A DNA stretch of 20,150 nt from an uncultured Gammaproteobacteria bacterium (GTDB lineage Bacteria > Pseudomonadota > Gammaproteobacteria > Xanthomonadales > Xanthomonadaceae). Position numbers and translations under genes: made by a program. Below, piece after piece: positions 1 through 7,329 of this stretch; positions within the stretch are counted from its first letter, which is position 1; every line of letters begins with the position of its first letter. The notes below the pieces were generated by a model. It was not told where the DNA came from. It made no database searches and saw nothing but the letters and a program-made list of their open reading frames with translations. The stretch lies in the NCBI GenBank assembly GCA_946885735.1, contig CAMPGW010000052.1, positions 1 through 20,150 of the forward strand, in the 5' to 3' direction.

Positions 1-1839
1 CAGGTGCGCATCCGCGCCGACCTGCTCGACCGCCTGGTGAACTACGCCGGCGAGGTGGCCATCTACCGCGCGCGCCTGGAACAGCAGCTCGGCGCCTTCC
101 GAGCCAACCTGGGCGAGCTCGACCAGACGACCACGCGACTGCGCGAGCAGCTTCGCCGCCTCGACATCGAGACCGAGGCGCAGATCGTCGCCCGCTACCA
201 GCGCGAAGGCGAGGAGAAGGACGCCAACTTCGATCCGCTGGAGCTCGACCGCTTCACCAACCAGCAGCAGCTCACGCGCGCGCTCAACGAATCGGCCAAC
301 GACCTGGTCAACCTGCAGGGCGTGCTGGACGACCTCACGCGCCAGTACGAGACCCTGCTGCTGCAACAGTCGCGCGTGTCCTCGGACCTGCAGGAAGGCC
401 TCATGCGCACGCGCATGGTGCCCTTCGACGCGCTGGTGCCGCGCCTTCGCCGCGTGCTGCGGCAGGCCGCGACCGACACCGGCAAGCAGGTGCAGCTCAA
501 GGTCGACGGCGCCAGCGGCGAAATGGACCGCAACGTGCTCGAGCGCATGACCGCGCCCCTGGAGCACATGCTGCGCAACGCGATGGCCCACGGCCTGGAA
601 CTCCCCGACGAGCGCAGGAAGCTGCGCAAGCCGGAGGAGGGCACCGTGCGCATCCAGGTGCAGCGCGAAGGATCGGAAGTCGTGCTGAAGGTCAGCGACG
701 ACGGACGCGGCCTGGACAAGGCGGCGATCCGCGCCAAGGCAATCGAACGCGGCCTGGTGAAGGCCGATGCCGAACTGTCGGACGACGCGCTCTACGGCCT
801 GATCCTCGAGACCGGTTTCTCCACCGCCGAGAGCGTCAGCCGACTGGCCGGACGCGGCGTCGGCATGGACGTGGTCTACAGCGAGATCCGCCAGCTCGGC
901 GGCACCTTGCAGATCAAGTCAGAATTCGGCAAGGGCAGCGAGTTCGTCATCCGGCTGCCGTTCACGCTTGCGGTCACGCAGGCGGTGTTCGTCAAGATCG
1001 GCGATACCAGCTTCGCGGTGCCGATCGCCTCGGTGCAGGGCGTGGGCCGGATCGCGCGCGTCGACCTCGACAAGCAGCTGGCCGGCGACAATCCGGTGTT
1101 CCAGTACGCGGGCGAGGACTACGTCATCCACGACCTCGGCCAGTTGATCGGCCACGCGCCGGCCAAGGCCCAGGACAGCCTGCAGATGCCGCTGCTGCTG
1201 GCCCGCTCCGGCGACCTGCGCACCGCCATCTGCATCGACCAGGTACTCGGCAGCCGTGAAATCGTGGTGAAGCCGGTGGGCCCGCAGGTCAATTCTGTGC
1301 CCGGCATCTTCGGCGCGACCATCATGGGCGACGGCCGCGTCGTGGTGATCCTCGACGTTGCGCCGCTGGTGCGTCGACAGGGCGCCATCGCCCGCGCGGC
1401 ACGCGAGTCCGGCGTCGCCCACCCGGCCGCACCGGCCCCGGTGGCCGCCGCCCGCCGCGTCCCCGTGGTCATGGTGGTGGACGACTCGATCACCATGCGC
1501 AAGGTCACCGGCCGCGTGCTCGAGCGCAACAACATGGAAGTGCTGACCGCGAAGGATGGCGTGGACGCGGTCGAGAAGATGGCCGAGCGCGTCCCGGACC
1601 TGGTGCTGCTCGACATCGAGATGCCGCGCATGGACGGCTACGAGGTCGCGCAGAACATGAAGTCCGACCCGCGCCTGCGCGACGTGCCGATCATCATGAT
1701 CACCTCGCGTACCGGCGACAAGCATCGCCAGCGCGCGATGGACATCGGCGTGGACCGCTACCTCGGCAAGCCCTACCAGGAGCCGGAACTGATGCGCAAC
1801 GTGTTCGAGATGCTGCGCATGGAGCCGGTCAGTGGCTGA
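1..1839 (+). CDS. chpA: ChpA/PilL-type hybrid chemotaxis histidine kinase, C-terminal part (5' truncated by window)
   Basis: This is the C-terminal part of the CheA-like kinase of the Pil-Chp system, which controls type IV pilus twitching in the cytoplasm. The frame is open from base 1, so the GTG at 4 is internal and the Hpt domains lie upstream of the window. Counting from that Val, residues 1-155 form the dimerisation helices (start VRIRADLLDRLVNYAGE). Residues 160-325 form the HATPase with N-box HMLRNAMAHGLE, G1 DDGRGLD and G2 GRGVGMDVV. Residues 320-460 form a CheW-like domain, and 488-608 a receiver with VVDDS, phospho-acceptor Asp537 in LLDIEMPRMDG and Lys589 in GKPY. The order kinase, CheW, receiver and the following chpB- and chpC-like genes match the Pseudomonas Pil-Chp layout. 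Its stop overlaps the next GTG start by 8 bases. Identification is secure; the symbol rests on synteny. Confidence 0.93.
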   Translation, partial: QVRIRADLLDRLVNYAGEVAIYRARLEQQLGAFRANLGELDQTTTRLREQLRRLDIETEAQIVARYQREGEEKDANFDPLELDRFTNQQQLTRALNESANDLVNLQGVLDDLTRQYETLLLQQSRVSSDLQEGLMRTRMVPFDALVPRLRRVLRQAATDTGKQVQLKVDGASGEMDRNVLERMTAPLEHMLRNAMAHGLELPDERRKLRKPEEGTVRIQVQREGSEVVLKVSDDGRGLDKAAIRAKAIERGLVKADAELSDDALYGLILETGFSTAESVSRLAGRGVGMDVVYSEIRQLGGTLQIKSEFGKGSEFVIRLPFTLAVTQAVFVKIGDTSFAVPIASVQGVGRIARVDLDKQLAGDNPVFQYAGEDYVIHDLGQLIGHAPAKAQDSLQMPLLLARSGDLRTAICIDQVLGSREIVVKPVGPQVNSVPGIFGATIMGDGRVVVILDVAPLVRRQGAIARAARESGVAHPAAPAPVAAARRVPVVMVVDDSITMRKVTGRVLERNNMEVLTAKDGVDAVEKMAERVPDLVLLDIEMPRMDGYEVAQNMKSDPRLRDVPIIMITSRTGDKHRQRAMDIGVDRYLGKPYQEPELMRNVFEMLRMEPVSG

Positions 1840-3271
1840 GGCCGTCCGCATCGCGCTGCTGGCCCGGGCCGGCAAGGCCCGCGACCAGTTGCATGCCGCC
1901 CTGAACGAAGCCGGGGCCCACATCGTCGCCGAAGGCGATCCGTCCCAGCTCGAACCCGCGCAGGTCGCCGGCCACCGCCCCAACTTCTTCCTCGTCAGCC
2001 TCGAGCCGGCGATGGAGTCGGCGCTCGAGCGTTTCGACGAGTTGTTCGCCGCCGAGGACGTCGAGGTGATGTTCGACGACGCCGAGGTCACCGCCGGCCT
2101 CGATGGCTGGGACCTCAACCGCTGGGCGCGCCACCTGGCGCACAAGGTGCTCAGCACCACCGACCTGATGCCGCCGGTCCCGGCGGGCACGCCGGCCTGG
2201 GGCGAGTCGGTGGACGAAGAGATCGTGCTCGGCGACGACGAGGACGAGGACCTTTCCGACTCCGTGGCCATGGACGCGGGTGCCGGCCGCAGCGAAGGCG
2301 GCCTGGATCTGGACATGGACCTGGCCGACCTCGCCTTGCCGACGATGACGCCGACCGATGCGCCCGCCATGTCGGAGTTCGGCGAACTCGAGTTCGACGA
2401 GTCGGTGAGCTTCTCGAGTTTCAATCCGTCCACGCCACAGCCCGACGGTCTCGACCTGGACATGGCCGACCTCACCGCGCAGCTGGCGTCCTTCGACAAG
2501 CAGGACCGGCGCTTCCATGACGAGTCGGACCTGCCCGCGCCCGCCGTGCGCCAGAGCGTGGACGAGCTGATCGCCGCCGTGGGCGCGCAGGGCATCGAGG
2601 AGATCGACGCGCTCGAAGCGTTCGAGCCGGTGGCGGCCCCGCCGCCCGCTCCCGCGCCCTCGTTCGACTTCAGCAACCTCGAACTGGCGCCGATGGAAGG
2701 CGTCGCGCCGGAAACGACCGCGACTGCCGTCGACGACGCGCAGGCGACGACCACCGGCGCGGTCGTGGTGCTGGCCGGGCTGGGTGGGCCGGATGCGGTG
2801 CGCCAGCTGCTCTCGAGCCTGCCCGATACGCTTGCCGTGCCGGTGCTGCTCTATCAGCACCTGGAAGTGGGCAAGCACGAACGGCTGGTGGACCAGCTCG
2901 CGAAGATCAGCAAGCTGCCCGTCCAGCTCGCCCGCGACGGCGAGGTCGCGGCCTCGGGTCGCGTCAGCCTGCTGCCGGCGGGCATGAGCGCACGCGCGCA
3001 GGGCGATTCGCTGGTGTTCGCGAGCGGCGCCCTGACGCAACTGCTGGCGTCGGTCTCGCCCGCCGACAGCCTGGTCGTCGTCCTCAGCGGCGCAGACGCG
3101 CAGCTGGTGCCGGCCATCCTGGCGGTCCGCGACGCGGGCGGCCTGGTGCTCGCGCAGGATCCCGAAGTGTGTTTCGACTCCGCCGCCGCGGACGCCATGC
3201 AGCGCGAAGGCGCGGCGGTGTACCCGGCCCTCGGCCTGGCCCGGCAGATCGCCGCGCGCTGGCCGGCCTGA
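1832..3271 (+). CDS. CheB-like protein in the ChpB position with degenerate receiver and methylesterase domains
   Basis: A 479-residue protein starting at GTG 1832 inside the end of chpA. Residues 1-110 look like a receiver fold, but the acidic pair is replaced by LLARAG and the phospho-Asp position in LVSLEP is Ser56. Residues 125-305 are an acidic, Pro/Ala-rich linker with two copies of a GLDLDM motif (157-162 and 206-211). Residues 309-479 resemble the CheB methylesterase domain (AGLGGPD, VLLYQHLEVG, LSGADAQ, LVLAQDPEVCFDS, REGAAVYPALGLA). The CheB catalytic Ser corresponds to Gly316; His343 is kept; the catalytic Asp position appears to be Gln424. True ChpB is an adaptation methylesterase acting on PilJ glutamates. 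This copy is probably non-catalytic and may act as a scaffold or decoy. Fold assignment is by eye; the domain alignment is fairly clear, the linker function unknown. Confidence 0.82.
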   Translation: MAEAVRIALLARAGKARDQLHAALNEAGAHIVAEGDPSQLEPAQVAGHRPNFFLVSLEPAMESALERFDELFAAEDVEVMFDDAEVTAGLDGWDLNRWARHLAHKVLSTTDLMPPVPAGTPAWGESVDEEIVLGDDEDEDLSDSVAMDAGAGRSEGGLDLDMDLADLALPTMTPTDAPAMSEFGELEFDESVSFSSFNPSTPQPDGLDLDMADLTAQLASFDKQDRRFHDESDLPAPAVRQSVDELIAAVGAQGIEEIDALEAFEPVAAPPPAPAPSFDFSNLELAPMEGVAPETTATAVDDAQATTTGAVVVLAGLGGPDAVRQLLSSLPDTLAVPVLLYQHLEVGKHERLVDQLAKISKLPVQLARDGEVAASGRVSLLPAGMSARAQGDSLVFASGALTQLLASVSPADSLVVVLSGADAQLVPAILAVRDAGGLVLAQDPEVCFDSAAADAMQREGAAVYPALGLARQIAARWPA

Positions 3272-3287
3272 CCTGGAGCTGCCTGCG

Positions 3288-3776
3288 ATGGCTACCCAAC
3301 AACGCGACACCGCGCAACGCGACATCCGGGGCGTGCTGATCAGCGTCAACCAGGGGCGACTGCTGTTGCCCAATGCCTCGGTCGCCGAGGTGATCACCTT
3401 CTCCGATCCGGAACCGGTGGACGCCGCCCCGGACTGGCTGCTCGGCAACATCCGCTGGCGTGGTTGGCAGCTGCCGCTGCTGTCGTTCTCGCGCTTCGCC
3501 GGCTGGTCGAGGGAGGAAGGGCAGATCGGCGCCAAGGTGGTGGTGCTCAAGGCGCTGGGCGGCAATCCCAAGTTGCCGTACTTCGCGGTGCTCTCGCAGG
3601 GATTCCCGCGCCTGGTGACGGTGGCGAAGGCGGCCTTGTCGCAGACGGCGGGCGATCGCCCTTCCCACGGCATCCACTCGATGGTCCGACTCAACGACGA
3701 TGCCGCGGCCGTGCCCGACCTGCTGGGCCTGGAAAAGCTGATCGTCCAGGCGCTGACCCAGGCCCAGGCCGCCTGA
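3288..3776 (+). CDS. CheW-like coupling protein (ChpC-like) of the Pil-Chp cluster
   Basis: A 162-residue single-domain CheW-family protein. CheW proteins bridge chemoreceptors and the CheA-type kinase in cytoplasmic arrays and have no catalytic residues. The CheW fold is seen from about residue 13 to 155: a first strand pair GVLISVNQGRLLLPNASVAEV, then the typical WLLGNIRWRGWQLPLLSF segment (residues 49-67) that corresponds to the hydrophobic coupling face, and a VVVLKAL strand. The ATG at 3288 follows a GGAG Shine-Dalgarno sequence at 3275-3278 and lies 16 bases after the upstream stop, so it belongs to the same operon. The position after a chpB-like gene fits ChpC, which in Pseudomonas is a second CheW beside PilI and is thought to link extra inputs to ChpA. 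It ends 7 bases before the convergent rsmE stop, with no visible terminator between them. Confidence 0.86.
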   Translation: MATQQRDTAQRDIRGVLISVNQGRLLLPNASVAEVITFSDPEPVDAAPDWLLGNIRWRGWQLPLLSFSRFAGWSREEGQIGAKVVVLKALGGNPKLPYFAVLSQGFPRLVTVAKAALSQTAGDRPSHGIHSMVRLNDDAAAVPDLLGLEKLIVQALTQAQAA

Positions 3777-3783
3777 TCGCACG

Positions 3784-4518
3784 CTAGCGCCAGTCCCCGA
3801 ACACCGCGTTGAACGCGGCGATCGCGGCCAGGCCCGCGGTCTCGGTTCGCAGCACCCGCGGCCCCAGCCGCAAGCCCGTGAATCCGGCGGCACGCGCCGT
3901 CAGGCGGTCGCGTTCCGAGAGTCCGCCTTCAGGACCGATCAGCAAGGCCAGCGCCTCGCCCGGCAGTACCCCGGCACGGGCGATGCTGCGCTCGGCGAGC
4001 GGGTCGAGCAGGAAGCGGTGGCCCGGCGCCTCGCCGGCGAGGTAGGCCGCCAGCGGCTGCGGCTCCAGCAACTCCGGCACCCGCGCCCGGCCACTCTGCT
4101 CGCAGGCGCCCAGCACCACGCCGCGCCAGTGCTGCATGCGCTTGGCCGCGCGTTCTGCGTCGAGCTTGACCTCGGTGCGCTCGGTCAGCACCGGCGCGAT
4201 GCGGGCGACGCCGAGCTCGGTCGCCTTCTGCAGGATCAGGTCCATCTTCTCGCCGCGGGCGATGCCCTGCACCAGCGTGATCGGTAGAGGCGATTCGTTG
4301 TCGAGCGGAATCCGCTCGAGCACTTCGGCCTGCGCGCCGCGCTTGCCGGCGACCAGCAGCCGCGCCGGATAGTCGCAGCCGTCGCCGTTGAAGAGCACGA
4401 CCGGGTCGCCGGCCTGCAGCCGCAGCACGCGCACCAGGTGCGCCACGGCGGCCTCGGGGAGATCGAGCGTGGCGCCGACGCGGAGCGGCGCATCCACGAA
4501 GTGGCGGACGCTGCGCAT
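3784..4518 (-). CDS. rsmE: 16S rRNA (uracil-1498-N3)-methyltransferase RsmE
   Basis: A 244-residue SPOUT-class methyltransferase that uses S-adenosylmethionine to methylate N3 of U1498 in 16S rRNA of the assembled 30S subunit. Length matches the family (about 243). The N-terminal PUA-like part (about 1-70) is followed by the trefoil-knot domain. Diagnostic motifs are GIARGEKMDLILQKATELGV (about 85-104), ERTEVKL, CEQSGRARVPE, the SAM-binding loop LLIGPEGGLSERD (about 193-205) and LGPRVLRTETAGLAA near the C terminus. The ATG at 4518 overlaps the bioA stop by one base (TGATG), so translation is probably coupled to bioA. The pairing with a biotin gene has no clear functional link and is likely just operon convenience. 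Confidence 0.95.
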   Translation of the reverse strand: MRSVRHFVDAPLRVGATLDLPEAAVAHLVRVLRLQAGDPVVLFNGDGCDYPARLLVAGKRGAQAEVLERIPLDNESPLPITLVQGIARGEKMDLILQKATELGVARIAPVLTERTEVKLDAERAAKRMQHWRGVVLGACEQSGRARVPELLEPQPLAAYLAGEAPGHRFLLDPLAERSIARAGVLPGEALALLIGPEGGLSERDRLTARAAGFTGLRLGPRVLRTETAGLAAIAAFNAVFGDWR

Positions 4519-5900
4519 CAGGCCACCATCGCCTCGAGCGCGAGGGCGGTGGCGTCCGCCATCCGCGCCAGGCCCTCCTCGTCGATGCAGTAGGGCGGCA
4601 TCCAGTACAGGACCTCGCCCAGCGGTCGCAATACCACGCCGGCCTCGAGCGCAGCGCGGTAGCCACGCAGGCCGCGCTTCTCGGCCGGATCGAAGGCGCG
4701 CCGCGTGGCGCGGTCGGCGACGGCCTCGATGGCCAGGATCATGCCGGTCTGGCGCAGGTCCGCTACGTGGGCGTGATCGGCGAAGGGCGCGGCCAGCGCG
4801 GCCATCCGTGCCGCCGTTTCACGGTTGCGCGCCAGCACCGGTTCGGATTCGAACAAGGACAGGCTGGCCAGCGCGGCCGCGCATCCGAGCGGGTTGCCGG
4901 TGTAGCTGTGCGAATGCAGGAAGGCGCGGTCGCGTCGCTCGTCCAGGAAGCAGGCGTACACCTCGGCCGTGGTGAGCACCGCCGACATCGGCAGGAAACC
5001 ACCGGTCAGGCCCTTGGACAGGCACAGGAAATCGGGCGACACCGCGGCCTGCTCGCAGGCGAACAGGGTGCCGGTGCGGCCGAAGCCCACCGCGATCTCG
5101 TCGGCGATCAGGTGCGCCCCGTGCGCGCTGCAGATCTCGCGCGCGCGCCGCAGGTAGGCGGGGTGGTGCATGCGCATGCCGCCGGCGCACTGCACCAGCG
5201 GCTCCATCACCAGCGCGCAGATCTCGCCGGGATGGGCCTCGAACATTGCCTCGAGCTCGGCCGCGCGGCGCAAGGCACAAGCTTCCGCGGACTCGCCGGG
5301 CAGCGCCTCGTAGGCATCGGGGGAGGGCGCGAACAGCGGTGTGAGCAGCAGTGGGGCATAGGTCCGCCGATACAGCGGCAGGTCGCCCATGGACAGCGCG
5401 CCGAGTGTCTCCCCGTGGTAGCCGTTGCCCAGCGCGACGAAGCGCGTGCGGGCCGTGTCGCCGCGGTTGCGGTGCGCATGGAAACTCATCTTCAGCGCGA
5501 TCTCGATCGCCGCCGACCCGTTGTCGGCGTAGAACACCCGCGCCAGGCCCGGCGGCGCCAGCCGCAGCAGTCCCTCGGCCAGGCGGATGGCCGGCTCGTG
5601 GGTGAAGCCGGCGAAGATCACGTGCTCCAGTTCGGCGGCCTGCGCGGCGACGGCGGCGGCAATGCGCGGCTCGCCGTGGCCGAACAGGTTGGTCCACCAT
5701 GAGCTGACGGCATCGAGGTAGCGCCGGCCGTCCACGCCCTCGAGCCAGGCGCCACGGCCGCGCCGGATCGGCAGCAGCGGCAGCGGGTCAGGATGCTCGG
5801 CCATCTGCGTGCAGGGGTGCCAGAGCACGGCCAGGTCGCGCGCACGCAGGCCGTCGGCCTCTGCTAGCATCCGTGCATCGTTTCCGTCGTTCGCGTGCAT
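4518..5900 (-). CDS. bioA: Adenosylmethionine-8-amino-7-oxononanoate aminotransferase BioA (DAPA synthase)
   Basis: A class III PLP aminotransferase that transfers the amino group of S-adenosylmethionine to 8-amino-7-oxononanoate, giving 7,8-diaminononanoate in biotin synthesis. With the start at 5900 it is 460 residues, in the family range. Motifs: WHPCTQM near residue 30, SSWWTNLFGHGEP, the PLP phosphate loop NGSAAIE, GYHGETLGALSMGD, DEIAVGFGRTG, the Schiff-base Lys296 in LSKGLTGGF, and HSHSYTGNPLGCAAA. The paired Trp of SSWW and the WHP-x-TxM motif separate BioA from other class III enzymes. The open frame extends to 5981, but homology begins around RDLAVLWHPCTQM, so a start at 5900 or at ATG 5870 is likely; neither has a strong ribosome site. 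The E. coli substrate-contacting Tyr17 position is Cys30 here. No other bio gene is in the window. Confidence 0.93.
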   Translation of the reverse strand: MHANDGNDARMLAEADGLRARDLAVLWHPCTQMAEHPDPLPLLPIRRGRGAWLEGVDGRRYLDAVSSWWTNLFGHGEPRIAAAVAAQAAELEHVIFAGFTHEPAIRLAEGLLRLAPPGLARVFYADNGSAAIEIALKMSFHAHRNRGDTARTRFVALGNGYHGETLGALSMGDLPLYRRTYAPLLLTPLFAPSPDAYEALPGESAEACALRRAAELEAMFEAHPGEICALVMEPLVQCAGGMRMHHPAYLRRAREICSAHGAHLIADEIAVGFGRTGTLFACEQAAVSPDFLCLSKGLTGGFLPMSAVLTTAEVYACFLDERRDRAFLHSHSYTGNPLGCAAALASLSLFESEPVLARNRETAARMAALAAPFADHAHVADLRQTGMILAIEAVADRATRRAFDPAEKRGLRGYRAALEAGVVLRPLGEVLYWMPPYCIDEEGLARMADATALALEAMVA

Positions 5901-5998
5901 CCCGCCATGATCCCCACCCGCCGCCCTCCTGTCCACGCACCCGCTGCGGGTCGCATGGCCGCGGCGGGGGCGGCCGGGCACGCGACGGGCAGGGGCTG
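5901..5998. promoter_or_regulatory. Divergent intergenic region between bioA and nudE
   Basis: This 98-base gap separates the divergent bioA-rsmE and nudE-cysQ-mazG units and must carry or adjoin the start signals for both. It is extremely GC-rich. A small perfect inverted repeat ACCCG-CTG-CGGGT lies at 5939-5951. AGGGG at 5991-5995 is the ribosome site for nudE. I see no convincing -10/-35 pair and no recognisable BirA-type operator. Confidence 0.4.
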
Positions 5999-6541
5999 AT
6001 GCCGCAGCTGCCGATCATCCACGAGCGCATCGAGCAGGACGACGGGACCTACCGGCGCGAGATACTGGACCTGGAGTTCAGCAACGGCGAGCGCCGTCGC
6101 TACCTGCGCCTGCACAGCCGCGGCCATGGCGCGGTGATGATCGCGGCCATTCCCGAGCCCGGCACCGTCCTGCTGATCCGCGAGTATTCGGCCGGCGTGC
6201 ATCGCTACGAACTGGGCCTGCCGAAGGGCCGCATGGACGCGGGCGAGGGCGTGCTCGAAGCCGCCAACCGCGAGCTGAAGGAGGAAACCGGCTTCGGCGC
6301 GCGCCGGCTCACCCACTTGCGTGGGATCACGCAGGCGCCCGGCTACATGACCCACGAGATCCAGCTGGTGCTTGCCGAGGACCTGTACCCGGAACGCCTG
6401 CCCGGCGACGAGCCGGAGGAACTCGAGGTGGTGCCGTGGAAACTCGATGCCCTGCACGAGCTCGTGCTGCGCGAGGATTGCTCGGAAGGCCGCTCGCTGG
6501 CCGGCCTGCTGGTGGTGCGCGAAGTGTTGCGGATGCGCTGA
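5999..6541 (+). CDS. nudE: ADP compounds hydrolase NudE (Nudix family)
   Basis: A 180-residue cytoplasmic Nudix hydrolase, close in length to E. coli NudE (186). NudE cleaves ADP-ribose, NADH and diadenosine polyphosphates to AMP plus the partner phosphate, with a divalent metal. The Nudix box is complete at residues 77-99: GRMDAGE, seven residues, then RELKEETGF, fitting G-x5-E-x7-RE-U-x-EE-x-G-U. NudE-like surroundings are RYLRLHSRGHGAVMIAAI, LLIREYSAGVHRYELGLPKG and TQAPGYMTHEI. The frame is open from 5873, but homology starts at MPQLPIIHERI, and AGGGG at 5991-5995 stands just before ATG 5999, so that start is used. The stop overlaps the cysQ ATG by one base, indicating an operon with coupled translation. 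Confidence 0.93.
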   Translation: MPQLPIIHERIEQDDGTYRREILDLEFSNGERRRYLRLHSRGHGAVMIAAIPEPGTVLLIREYSAGVHRYELGLPKGRMDAGEGVLEAANRELKEETGFGARRLTHLRGITQAPGYMTHEIQLVLAEDLYPERLPGDEPEELEVVPWKLDALHELVLREDCSEGRSLAGLLVVREVLRMR

Positions 6542-7329
6542 TGGACGCCGCGACGCGCGAAGCGGTGTTGCAGTTGGCCAAGGATGCCGGCGCCGCGATC
6601 ATGCAGGTCTATGCGCGTGATTTCCCGGTCGAGCGCAAGGACGACCAGTCGCCGCTGACCGAGGCGGACATGGCCTCGCACCATCTCATCGTCGCCGGCC
6701 TGTCGGCGTTGCAGCCCATGCTGCCGGTGCTTTCCGAGGAATCGGCCGCCATCGCCTGGGACATCCGCCGGCAGTGGCATCGCTACTGGCTGGTGGATCC
6801 GCTCGATGGCACCCGCGAGTTCGTGAAGAAGAACGGCGAGTTCACCGTCAACATCGCGCTGGTGGATGCGGGCGCGCCCGTGTTCGGCGTGATCTATGCG
6901 CCTGCCTTCGACGAGTTGTACTGGGCCGCGCGCGGGCAAGGCGCCTTCATCCGCGACGGCGGCGAGGACGTGCCGCTGGCGAGCCGGCGGCCGGCGGCGC
7001 CGCCGCTGCGGGTGGCCGCGAGCCGTTCGCACCGCGATCCCGCCAGCGCCGCGGCGATCGAGCGCATGGGCGAGGTCGAACCGCTGGGCATGGGCTCTTC
7101 ACTAAAATTCTGTCGCATGGCGCAGGCGCGCATGGACGTGTATCCGCGCTTCGCACCGACCTCCGAATGGGACACCGCGGCAGGACAATGCATCCTGGAA
7201 GCGGCGGGCGGCGCCGTCATCATGCTGGACGGCGCGCCGCTGGCCTACAACGGAAAGGACTCCCTGCTCAATCCGCATTTCCTGGCCCTGGGCGACCCCG
7301 GCCTGCCCTGGAGGGACTGGCTTGGCTGA
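6541..7329 (+). CDS. cysQ: 3'(2'),5'-bisphosphate nucleotidase CysQ
   Basis: A 262-residue inositol-monophosphatase-fold enzyme that converts 3'-phosphoadenosine 5'-phosphate (pAp) to AMP, removing the inhibitor left by sulfate activation and by acyl-carrier-protein priming. The metal sites are intact: SEESAAI with Glu66/Glu67, WLVDPLDGTREFVKKNGEF with Asp86, Asp89, Gly90 and Thr91, and PTSEWDTAAGQCILEAAGG with Asp211. DQSPLTEADMASH near the N terminus is also typical. The REFVKKNGEFTVNIAL stretch points to CysQ rather than SuhB-type phosphatases. The frame is open further upstream, but ATG 6541 overlaps the nudE stop and fits the family N terminus. The end overlaps the mazG start by 8 bases. 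Confidence 0.95.
   Translation: MDAATREAVLQLAKDAGAAIMQVYARDFPVERKDDQSPLTEADMASHHLIVAGLSALQPMLPVLSEESAAIAWDIRRQWHRYWLVDPLDGTREFVKKNGEFTVNIALVDAGAPVFGVIYAPAFDELYWAARGQGAFIRDGGEDVPLASRRPAAPPLRVAASRSHRDPASAAAIERMGEVEPLGMGSSLKFCRMAQARMDVYPRFAPTSEWDTAAGQCILEAAGGAVIMLDGAPLAYNGKDSLLNPHFLALGDPGLPWRDWLG

Noticed and set aside
919..2754. A 611-codon open frame on the minus strand opposite chpA and the CheB-like gene
   Set aside because: It overlaps two well-supported genes completely, its product is low-complexity Ser/Ala/Arg/His, and long antisense frames are expected in DNA with strong GC3 bias.
3296..3326. Short direct repeat CAACGCGACA in the start of the CheW gene
   Set aside because: Two copies only, explained by a repeated Gln-Arg-Asp codon set; no sign of function.
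1829..3694. A 621-codon minus-strand open frame opposite the CheB-like and CheW genes
   Set aside because: Arg/His/Gln-rich product with no recognisable domain; a mirror of GC-rich coding sequence on the other strand.
3777..3783. Possible bidirectional terminator between the convergent CheW and rsmE genes
   Set aside because: Only seven bases separate the stops and no stem with T-run is present.
5873..5998. N-terminal extension of NudE by 42 residues
   Set aside because: The added residues are Arg/Pro/Gly-rich and unlike the family; ATG 5999 has a ribosome site and matches NudE length.
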